From DATGFB01 sp032160545 (GTDB lineage: Bacteria > Actinomycetota > Actinomycetes > Mycobacteriales > Jatrophihabitantaceae), in assembly GCA_032160545.1 (NCBI GenBank), contig JAVHVN010000208.1:1-21397 (forward strand): DNA of 21,397 bases. Direction: 5' to 3'. This document shows positions 1 through 5,389 of this stretch, one piece after another. Positions within the stretch are counted from its first letter, which is position 1. Every line of letters starts with the position of its first letter. Under the pieces are notes generated by a model. That model was not told the origin of the DNA. It searched no databases and saw only the letters and a list, made by a program, of their open reading frames with translations. Made by a program: the position numbers and the translations under genes.

Positions 1-234
1 CGCCGTTGCCGACGCGCGCCGCGCTGGCGTCGGTGGAGGCGCCACCGTCGATAGCCGGTACGTCGGCGTGGCGGGGGACGAGGTGCGATCAGAGGTGCTC
101 GCCGTGCTGGTGACGGGATCGACGGCCGCGTTCGTCGAAGGCGATCGAAATGCGGAGTACCCGGTTCGTGTGGCGGTGACCACGAGCACGCAGACCACGG
201 CAACCAGCAGCGGAACCCACGTCCACGGTGGCAC
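1..234 (-). CDS. Membrane-anchored protein, N-terminal part (cut by left edge)
   Basis: An open frame on the minus strand runs from a GTG at 232-234 off the left edge, giving 78 codons without a stop. The peptide begins MPPWTWVPLLVAVVCVLVV, a clear hydrophobic segment at about residues 3-20. A tail rich in Ser, Thr, Pro and Ala follows, as in a single-span anchored or secreted actinobacterial protein with a disordered linker. Several Arg codons lie just before the GTG, in the place of a cytoplasmic positive patch, so the true start could be upstream. However, the frame has no other ATG, GTG or TTG before its stop at 400-402. The start has only a weak ribosome binding site. No family was recognised. 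The overlapping plus-strand frame at 68-271 has no hydrophobic or domain signal and was not preferred. Confidence 0.45.
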   Translation of the reverse strand, partial: MPPWTWVPLLVAVVCVLVVTATRTGYSAFRSPSTNAAVDPVTSTASTSDRTSSPATPTYRLSTVAPPPTPARRASATA

Positions 235-247
235 GCGCCGCCGCCGT

Positions 248-291
248 CCGGACCGATGCCGGCCGAATTGATGCGGCCCGGACCGATGCCG
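248..291. repeat. 14-bp direct repeat, 30-bp period
   Basis: CCGGACCGATGCCG occurs at 248-261 and again at 278-291, with 16 bp between the copies. The region from 235 to 461 has no convincing gene, only this repeat between the divergent upstream end of the left-edge gene and the 3' end of the MarR gene. It could be an operator pair or a remnant of a short coding repeat, since one minus frame reads R-H-R-S-G twice. Confidence 0.5.
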
Positions 292-461
292 TGCGCGGTT
301 CGGCAGTTCCTGATCCTCGATGACCTGTCCCGGAAGGCTGAGTACGACGCGTCCTGCGGTGGGCGATGGGCGGGCGCGTGGCCCGCACGGATGAGACGCT
401 CACCGGACGTCCCACATGACGCGCCGTGCCGAAATGGGGCAGAACGGTCTTGAGCTGACGC

Positions 462-1010
462 TCAGACAGCGTCCCTGCGTTCGCGCTGCCGGCGGTCGGG
501 CAACTTCGGATTGCGCGGTGTCGCGATGACCGTCGGATTGTCCACCTCGAGCACCGCGCTGTGGTCCAGCAGGTCGGTGTCGAGCGCGGCGACCGCGGCG
601 GAGACCGCCGCGAGTTCGGCGTCGGGCAGCGCAGTCAGGACGTGCTCGCGCAGCGCCGACAGGTACGCCCGCTCGCCGGTACGCGCCGCGGCGATACCGA
701 CCGGTGTCAGGGTCGCGAAGACGACCCGACGATCACCGTCGGAGTTGCGCCGGTCGATCAGGCCTTCGCGCCCCATCCGATCGGCGAGCTTGGTGAATCC
801 ACCCGAGGTGAACGACACCTCGCGCGCCAGCTTCGACATCGGCAGCCGATGGCCGTCGGCGTACAGCAGCCGCCGCAGCACAGCGAACCACTGCGCCGGC
901 ACGCCCGACTCCTCGACGTCGGCCATCAGTCGCTGGTCGACACGGGTGATCACCTCGACGACCGCTCGCCAGTGGGCGAGCAGTTCGTCCACCGCGTCAT
1001 TGCGCGCCAT
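462..1010 (-). CDS. MarR-family transcriptional regulator
   Basis: This is a 182-residue winged-helix regulator of the MarR family. The N-terminal helix contains AHWRAVVEVITRVDQRL. The DNA-binding part at about residues 40-105 has the usual order: PMSKLAREVSFTSGGFTKLADRM as recognition region, then GLIDRRNSDGDRRVVFATLT as the wing with the family's D-x-R-R motif. A C-terminal dimerisation helix follows. The last 20 or so residues form an unusual basic tail (PDRRQRERR). The gene starts 14 nt after the stop of the diguanylate cyclase on the same strand, so the two are probably cotranscribed. The ligand and targets cannot be told from sequence. Regulation of the neighbouring minigene/exporter locus is possible but is only an inference from position. 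Confidence 0.9.
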   Translation of the reverse strand: MARNDAVDELLAHWRAVVEVITRVDQRLMADVEESGVPAQWFAVLRRLLYADGHRLPMSKLAREVSFTSGGFTKLADRMGREGLIDRRNSDGDRRVVFATLTPVGIAAARTGERAYLSALREHVLTALPDAELAAVSAAVAALDTDLLDHSAVLEVDNPTVIATPRNPKLPDRRQRERRDAV

Positions 1011-1024
1011 GGTGCGTGTCCGTC

Positions 1025-2308
1025 CTAGGCAGTCAGGGCGGGATGCTCGCCGCCGCCGCCCTCAGCCACGATCACGCGGTTGCGCCCCGCATTCTTGGCG
1101 AAGTACAGGGCTGTGTCCGCAGCCCGGAGCACTTCGCTTAGATCATCCCCGTGTGACGGGTACAGCGCCACTCCAACTGACGCGGCGAGTGTCGAATCGC
1201 TGCCGGTGCCCATGTCGGCGAGCGAGATCGACCCGATCGCCGAGCGGATCCGTTCGGCGGCCGCGACCGCGTCGCTCGTGCCCAGGCCGGGCATCAGCGC
1301 CACGAACTCCTCGCCGCCGAAGCGGCCGACGATGTCGTACTGGCGCAGTTCGCGCTTCAACCGCAAGCCGACCGCCTGAAGTGCCGCATCTCCGACGAGG
1401 TGGCCGTAGTTGTCGTTGACCGCCTTGAAATAGTCGAGGTCGATCAGCAACAGCCCAGCCGGAGTGTGTTCGCGCGCCATGCGATCGAGTTCACGCAGCG
1501 CCGCTTGCTGCCATGCGATCGCGTTGAGCAGGCCGGTCTTCGCGTCGAGCGCCGCCGCCGTCTCGAGTTGCTTGACCAGCGCCCCGCGCTGCAGCAGCGC
1601 CATCGGCAGCAGCACCAGCACGGCGAGCTCAGGCTGGTGCAGCAGCACGATCGCGGACATAACGGCGAGACACAGCGTAGAGATTTCGAGTGCGTTGTCG
1701 GCCGCCGTGCCGATGATCCCCACGGGTGCCTCGGGGTTGGCCGAACGCGCGGCGCAGACGATCAGCAGCCGGTTCGTCGCGGTGTACGCGAGCGCGGCCA
1801 CGACGATGGCGAGGGCGGAGGCGAACTCGCGCGACCATCCCGACAGCATGTCGCCGGTGCTCTCGCGTACCGCGTTGGCTGCGAGGCAGGCCAGCACGAT
1901 GGTCGCCGCGGAGTACACCTTGCGAAATGCGTACTGACCGGACGCTTTCTGGCGCCGTATCCATACGTCGAATGCCATGACGACGGCCAGCAGGGCGGCG
2001 TAGGCGGCGGGTAGGACAAGCGCGCCGGCGAAGGTCCAGACCGAGGTCATGTCGGGTTGCGGTCCGGTGCTGATCAGCAGGCGCAGCTTGCCGACCTGCA
2101 GGGAGATCTCTTCGAACACGACGCACAGCGCCGCCAGGAACGCGAACCGCCAGAAGGCCCTTGGCCCCGGATCGGCCTCGAGCAGCGCAACGAAGACCAG
2201 CACGATGGCGATCGTCTCGACGGAGGCGAGCAACACGAACAGCCGCCGTGGCGCACCGCGCAGTCGTGTGCCGGCCCACGGCGCCGTCTCCGGCTCAGTC
2301 TCGGTCAA
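1025..2308 (-). CDS. Membrane-bound diguanylate cyclase (GGDEF)
   Basis: This 427-residue protein makes cyclic di-GMP from two GTP. About residues 20-245 form a membrane sensor of several hydrophobic segments, like the integral membrane input domains of other actinobacterial cyclases. The C-terminal GGDEF domain follows at about residues 255-415. The active-site motif is GGEEF at 331-335. Four residues before it is RQYD, matching the RxxD inhibitory site, so product feedback inhibition is expected. DLDYFKAVND supplies the metal-binding segment. Translation starts at a TTG (2306-2308). A start further in is possible but would cut the N-terminal tail before the first helix. The gene diverges from the hexapeptide minigenes and leads into the MarR gene. 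The EAL gene at 4164 may be its functional opposite. Confidence 0.93.
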   Translation of the reverse strand: MTETEPETAPWAGTRLRGAPRRLFVLLASVETIAIVLVFVALLEADPGPRAFWRFAFLAALCVVFEEISLQVGKLRLLISTGPQPDMTSVWTFAGALVLPAAYAALLAVVMAFDVWIRRQKASGQYAFRKVYSAATIVLACLAANAVRESTGDMLSGWSREFASALAIVVAALAYTATNRLLIVCAARSANPEAPVGIIGTAADNALEISTLCLAVMSAIVLLHQPELAVLVLLPMALLQRGALVKQLETAAALDAKTGLLNAIAWQQAALRELDRMAREHTPAGLLLIDLDYFKAVNDNYGHLVGDAALQAVGLRLKRELRQYDIVGRFGGEEFVALMPGLGTSDAVAAAERIRSAIGSISLADMGTGSDSTLAASVGVALYPSHGDDLSEVLRAADTALYFAKNAGRNRVIVAEGGGGEHPALTA

Positions 2309-2340
2309 TGTCCCGATTCGTCCCTGATGTGAATCGTGCG

Positions 2341-2369
2341 TAAGTTCACAGAGAGTACCGGCTGGTCAA
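2341..2369 (-). promoter_or_regulatory. Candidate promoter of the cyclase-marR unit
   Basis: On the minus strand a TTGACC element (complement of 2364-2369) stands 16 nt before GAACTT (complement of 2342-2347). The -35 is good and the -10 is weak. It would place the transcript start about 25 nt before the TTG start codon. This is a pattern match only. Confidence 0.3.
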
Positions 2370-2410
2370 CCCGGGGCAACAGCGTGAGGCACGGCATCGC
2401 GCCTTCGGTG

Positions 2411-2433
2411 GGTGAACGGAACACCTGTTCACC
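2411..2433. promoter_or_regulatory. Inverted repeat with SOS-box-like core upstream of minigenes
   Basis: GGTGAAC (2411-2417) and GTTCACC (2427-2433) form perfect 7-bp inverted arms. Inside lies GAACACCTGTTC (2419-2430), which fits the GAAC-N4-GTTC core of the LexA box of Gram-positive bacteria, with one departure in the central four bases (C where a purine is preferred). A further half-site GTTCAC lies at 2344-2349. The site is about 115 nt before the first minigene and about 105 nt before the divergent cyclase gene, so it could control either. LexA is one candidate binder; the nearby MarR protein is another. Confidence 0.45.
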
Positions 2434-2547
2434 GACTCCCCGGGCAGAGCTGGGCGCGCCGACAAACCGGTCGGGGCGTTCCCCCCGCCTGACAAGGACG
2501 CTACGTTGCGCAAAGTAGGTACGCCAACTGACGCAGAAAGGCAGACC

Positions 2548-2568
2548 ATGAGCAACTGGAGCTGGTAA
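2548..2568 (+). CDS. Hexapeptide minigene copy 1 (MSNWSW)
   Basis: This 21-nt ORF codes for Met-Ser-Asn-Trp-Ser-Trp and ends in TAA. A purine-rich AGAAAGG at 2535-2541 lies 6 nt before the ATG, a good ribosome binding site. It is the first of four tandem copies. Its flanks differ from those of copies 2-4, yet the 21 nt from ATG to TAA are identical to copies 2 and 3. Conservation stops exactly at the coding limits, which is the best evidence that the peptide is what is selected. No signal or leader sequence exists, so the product would be a bare, possibly formylated hexapeptide. No known function; see the findings. Confidence 0.65.
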   Translation: MSNWSW

Positions 2569-2609
2569 CGCAGCGTGTCCGATTCCTTCTTCGAGACAGG
2601 AGCCGCCCG

Positions 2610-2630
2610 ATGAGCAACTGGAGCTGGTAA
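2610..2630 (+). CDS. Hexapeptide minigene copy 2 (MSNWSW)
   Basis: Identical in coding sequence to copy 1. AGGAG at 2598-2602 lies 7 nt before the ATG, an ideal ribosome binding site. The 22 nt upstream, starting TCTTCGAGAC and running through the AGGAG to the base before ATG, are shared with copy 4. The start is 62 nt after that of copy 1, and in a different reading frame. The stop is TAA. Confidence 0.7.
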   Translation: MSNWSW

Positions 2631-2672
2631 TCCCAAGTCCGTCACCCGCAACGAAAGAACAGGAGCCGCCCG

Positions 2673-2693
2673 ATGAGCAACTGGAGCTGGTAA
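2673..2693 (+). CDS. Hexapeptide minigene copy 3 (MSNWSW)
   Basis: Identical in coding sequence to copies 1 and 2. AGGAG at 2661-2665 lies 7 nt before the ATG. Only ACAGGAGCCGCCCG is shared upstream with copies 2 and 4; the sequence before that is unrelated. The start is 63 nt after copy 2, and the stop is TAA. Confidence 0.7.
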   Translation: MSNWSW

Positions 2694-2737
2694 CCCGATG
2701 CGCCCGATCACGCCCTCTTCGAGACAGGAGCCGCCCG

Positions 2738-2758
2738 ATGAACAACTGGAGCTGGTAA
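2738..2758 (+). CDS. Hexapeptide minigene copy 4, variant (MNNWSW)
   Basis: Differs from the other copies by one base: AGC to AAC at codon 2, giving Asn for Ser. The frame, both Trp codons, the TAA stop and the AGGAG (2726-2730, 7 nt before ATG) are kept. The start is 65 nt after copy 3. Its stop ends 3 nt before the stop codon of the convergent MFS gene, so no terminator can lie between them. Confidence 0.68.
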   Translation: MNNWSW

Positions 2759-2761
2759 TCC

Positions 2762-3991
2762 CTACCCGGACGCCCGCCACGCACGAGTGCTCGCCACCGC
2801 CAGTCCGACACCCAGCACGGCCGCGACCGCGCCGGCGAGAGCGACCGCGTCGGCGGCGCCCATGTGCTGCCCCAGAAATCCGAAACCGAGCACACCCAGT
2901 CCTTGCACGGCCGACATGCCTGACCCGACGAGGCCAAGCACGCGACCGCGCCGGGTGTCCGGAACGAGCTGCACGAACGCCGCGGCCGCCTGCACCTGGT
3001 ACGCGGCGAAGGCGCCGAGCAGCGCCCACAGCACGATTGACACGCCGAGCCCGGGACGGGTCGCACAGGCGATCATCGGCACCGCGCTCGCGACCGCCAG
3101 CGGTCCCATCAGCCGGGCGCGTCGCTGCGGGGTGAATCGCAGGAACACGAGAACACCGATCGCCGTGCCCGCGGGTGGCGCCGCCATCAGCAGTCCGACC
3201 GCGATGGCCCCACCGCCCAGATCGGCCGCATACGGCGCGGCCAACGCCTCGGGCACCACATGCAATGCGGCCAGCCAGCCCAGGCCCACGAGAGTGCGCA
3301 GCCGGCGGTCCTGCCAGACGAAGCGCCCGGTCGCCCGGACGCGTCCTGGCGTCCACCGACGACGCGGCGCGGCGACCGGCGGGCGGGGCCGCTCGCGGAC
3401 GAACAGCCGAACGATCACCGCCGAGACCGCGAAGGTCAGCGCGTCGAGCGACAGCGCACCGTGAGCCCCGATCGCGGCGACGGTGACGCCACCCACCGCG
3501 AAGCCGGCGAGTTGGGCGCTCTGGCCGGTCAGCATGCGCAGCCCCATGCCGAGGACGTAGCGCTCGCCCCCGACCACTTCGGGCAGCAGCGCGGCCTGCG
3601 CCGCCGCGAGCGGCTGCCCGACGAGTACCACCACGACCAGGACCGCACAGGTGGCCCCCAGTGGTACGGCGGGGATCGACATGACGAGCACGCCCACCGC
3701 CGATGCTGCGTCGCACGCCACCATCACCTCTCGGCGCGGGAAACGATCGGCGAGACCCCCGAACAGGACCCCGCCGAGAATCGCCGGAACGAACGTCAGT
3801 GCGTAGACCAGCGCCGTCAACGCCGTGGAATGGGTGTGGCCGAAGACCAGGACTGACAGCGCGACGCGGGCCAGCTGATCGCCGGCCAACGACTGGGCCT
3901 GGGCGAGCCAGAGCGCGCGGAACTCGCGCACACCCAGAACCTCGCGAAACGACGTCCTGCGTGCGGCGCGGTCGGTCGAAGCGGTGCTCAT
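2762..3991 (-). CDS. MFS exporter convergent with the minigenes
   Basis: This 409-residue major facilitator protein has about 12 hydrophobic segments. It begins MSTASTDRAARRTSFREVL, and the first helix starts near FRALWLAQAQSLAGDQL. Between helices 2 and 3 is GGLADRFPRREVM, the family's G-x-L-x-D-R-x-x-R-R loop signature. The arrangement resembles the enterobactin-exporter-like (MFS_3) drug and metabolite efflux group, so export driven by protons is expected. The start at 3989-3991 was chosen because the frame upstream codes for non-membrane sequence. It has little ribosome binding site, so a leaderless start using TAACCT just upstream is possible. The stop (TAG) lies 3 nt from the end of the last hexapeptide minigene. 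By analogy with MccC, the MFS exporter of the heptapeptide antibiotic microcin C, it may export or give immunity to the hexapeptide product; this is an inference. Confidence 0.85.
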   Translation of the reverse strand: MSTASTDRAARRTSFREVLGVREFRALWLAQAQSLAGDQLARVALSVLVFGHTHSTALTALVYALTFVPAILGGVLFGGLADRFPRREVMVACDAASAVGVLVMSIPAVPLGATCAVLVVVVLVGQPLAAAQAALLPEVVGGERYVLGMGLRMLTGQSAQLAGFAVGGVTVAAIGAHGALSLDALTFAVSAVIVRLFVRERPRPPVAAPRRRWTPGRVRATGRFVWQDRRLRTLVGLGWLAALHVVPEALAAPYAADLGGGAIAVGLLMAAPPAGTAIGVLVFLRFTPQRRARLMGPLAVASAVPMIACATRPGLGVSIVLWALLGAFAAYQVQAAAAFVQLVPDTRRGRVLGLVGSGMSAVQGLGVLGFGFLGQHMGAADAVALAGAVAAVLGVGLAVASTRAWRASG

Positions 3992-4053
3992 GATCAGCGC
4001 GGAGGTTACGGGCAGCGAGGCATGTCGAACAGTCCCAATACACGTCCTGCCGT

Positions 4054-4081
4054 AGATTGGGTGAACCTGGGCGCCGGTCAA
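4054..4081 (-). promoter_or_regulatory. Candidate promoter of the MFS gene
   Basis: TTGACC (complement of 4076-4081) stands 16 nt before CAATCT (complement of 4054-4059) on the minus strand. It lies in the divergent gap between the MFS and EAL genes. The -10 is weak, so this is tentative. Confidence 0.28.
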
Positions 4082-4163
4082 CCAGTACCGCCCGGATGCG
4101 GACGATCAAACGGACGGCGGCCGTGGCAGCGATTCAGCAGGCACCTCGAGTGAGGTCATTGCG

Positions 4164-5000
4164 GTGAACCCGCTCCGCCGTCGGAGTTCCGCCCGTCCTC
4201 GACGCGGTCACGCAGGGCGCGACGACGAGTCGCGGCTGAGCCTGGACCTGCCGGCGGCGATCAGGCGCGGCCAGCTGCGGCTCGAATACCAGGCCGAACT
4301 CGACCTCACCACCGAGGAGGTGCTCGCCGTCGAGGCCCTCGTGCGGTGGGACCATCCTGAACTCGGCGTCCTCGGGGCGGGGCGCTTCATCCGGATCGCC
4401 GAGCACAACGGCATGATCGGCGAACTCGGCAGATGGGCCCTGCGCACCGCCTGCGCGCAGCTGGCGGCATGGCAGGACGCGACGCCCGGGCTCGAACTCG
4501 TGCTCCGCGTGAACGTCTCGCCGGTGCAGCTGTCCGATCGGAGCTTTCCCGACCTCGTCGAGCAGACCCTCGCCGACACCGGCCTGGCCGGCGCCGCACT
4601 GTGCATCGAGGTCACCGAAGACGCCGAACCCCCCGATCGTGCTGGAATGATCGACGTCCTGCGCCGGGTGCGCGCGAGCGGGGTCCAGGTCGCGCTCGAT
4701 GACTTCGGAGTTGGGCGCAACAGCCTGTTACGGCTGCGCGAGCTGCCCTACGACGTGCTCAAGATCGACCGGTCCTTCGTCGCCGCGTTGGGCACGTCGC
4801 CGAGCGAGTCGGCGATCGTCGCGTCGGTCATCAGCCTGGGGGCGGCGCTGGGGATGGACGTCGTTGCCGAGGGCATCGAGACCGAACAGGCCCTGGCCGA
4901 ACTGATACGCCTCGGCTGCCGTCGGGGGCAGGGCTACCTTCTCGGCGAACCCGCCTCGGCCGAGGCGATGGCGTTCGTGTTGTCGGCCCGGACATCCTGA
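4164..5000 (+). CDS. Stand-alone EAL-domain c-di-GMP phosphodiesterase
   Basis: This 278-residue protein is an EAL domain (about residues 28-272) behind a short basic N-terminus, with no sensor domain or membrane segment, so it is probably cytosolic. It hydrolyses c-di-GMP to linear pGpG. Every residue of the known active site is present: Glu57 in the EAL motif (VEALVRW), Asn117 (VNVSP), Glu149 (IEVTE), Asp179-Asp180 (LDDFG), Lys200 (LKIDRSF), Glu236 (AEGIE) and Gln256 (GQGYL). It should therefore be catalytically active. The loop after the two Asp is DDFGVGRNSL rather than the usual DDFGTGYSSL. The start is a GTG with a modest GAGG upstream; no other start in this frame looks better. It diverges from the MFS gene, and the GGDEF enzyme sits at the other side of the exporter/minigene pair. 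Confidence 0.92.
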   Translation: MNPLRRRSSARPRRGHAGRDDESRLSLDLPAAIRRGQLRLEYQAELDLTTEEVLAVEALVRWDHPELGVLGAGRFIRIAEHNGMIGELGRWALRTACAQLAAWQDATPGLELVLRVNVSPVQLSDRSFPDLVEQTLADTGLAGAALCIEVTEDAEPPDRAGMIDVLRRVRASGVQVALDDFGVGRNSLLRLRELPYDVLKIDRSFVAALGTSPSESAIVASVISLGAALGMDVVAEGIETEQALAELIRLGCRRGQGYLLGEPASAEAMAFVLSARTS

Positions 5001-5074
5001 GCAATCCCGACTTGATGCCCGAACCGACCTGTGTTAATTTCCCGTGAGGTAGTGAGCGATCGCTGCTGGCACGG

Positions 5075-5102
5075 CGAGTCGGGCGGTTCCCCCGCCTGCT
5101 CG
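5075..5102 (+). terminator. Possible hairpin terminator of the EAL gene
   Basis: GGCGG (5082-5086) pairs with CCGCC (5092-5096) around a TTCCC loop. After a small internal bulge, CGAG (5075-5078) pairs with CTCG (5099-5102). There is no U-tract. Confidence 0.35.
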
Positions 5103-5167
5103 GCTCGATGCAGTACAACAGGTCGACACAGGTACCGAAACCCCCGCCGGTATCTAGGTCGACGACA

Positions 5168-5210
5168 CAGAACCGGCCCCCCGCATTGGACGTGCAGGGG
5201 GCCGGTTCTG
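5168..5210. terminator. Strong bidirectional hairpin terminator
   Basis: CAGAACCGGCCCCC (5168-5181) and GGGGGCCGGTTCTG (5197-5210) are perfect 14-bp inverted arms around a 15-nt loop. It lies between two convergent transcription units, the EAL gene and the catabolic operon. It has no long U-tract on either side, like many actinobacterial terminators. Confidence 0.8.
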
Positions 5211-5389
5211 TTCCGGTTCCGGCGCGGCTCGCGCTACGCCGGTTCGGATCGAGACTCGTACGTCGGACGGTTCTTTCGCCCCCGCGAACCGCCGTCCTGA
5301 TCGAACGCCCTCGCCCCGCACCCGCGACTGAAATCTTCCACGGAAGTAAATTCGGTGTCAAGCGTTGGCGCGGCGTGTCCCGGTGATTG

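Larger units (their letters stand above)
2548..2758 (+). repeat. Tandem array of four minigene units (62-65 nt period)
   Basis: Four units, each a ribosome binding site plus a 21-nt ORF, with starts spaced 62, 63 and 65 nt apart. The spacers between a TAA and the next AGGAG are variable. The shared parts are the AGGAGCCGCCCG leader (copies 2-4) and the ORF. The ORFs fall in frames 1, 3, 3 and 2, so they are not remains of one long repetitive protein. Confidence 0.85.
5001..5389. other. Intergenic region between convergent genes, no gene seen
   Basis: The 389 nt between the ends of the EAL gene and the ABC lipoprotein gene hold no frame with coding character, tRNA or recognised riboswitch. 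They do hold two hairpins, listed separately. The stretch is longer than needed for termination alone, so a small RNA is possible, but nothing else in the sequence supports it. Confidence 0.6.

Noticed and set aside
68..271. 67-residue plus-strand ORF
   Set aside because: It overlaps the better-supported minus-strand membrane protein, lacks any hydrophobic or domain signal and ends in an Arg-rich run typical of antisense frames in GC-rich DNA.
2336..2518. 60-residue plus-strand ORF ahead of the minigenes
   Set aside because: It starts at a GTG without a ribosome binding site, spans the inverted repeat and the likely promoter region, and has no domain or hydrophobic pattern.
2548..2758. CRISPR array
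   Set aside because: The units are about 63 nt apart with unequal repeats. Identity tracks an ORF plus its ribosome binding site, spacers are partly similar, and no cas gene is present.
2305..4109. Long minus-strand frames running through the minigene repeats, with repeated Ser/Cys-rich or Leu-Gln stretches
   Set aside because: They are open because the DNA is GC-rich. They overlap the MFS gene out of frame and read the repeat units in different ways; the repeated peptide text is a shadow of the minigene repeats.
5001..5389. tRNA or riboswitch in the gap after the EAL gene
   Set aside because: No cloverleaf arms with a T-loop sequence and no recognised aptamer core could be found; the hairpins read as terminators.
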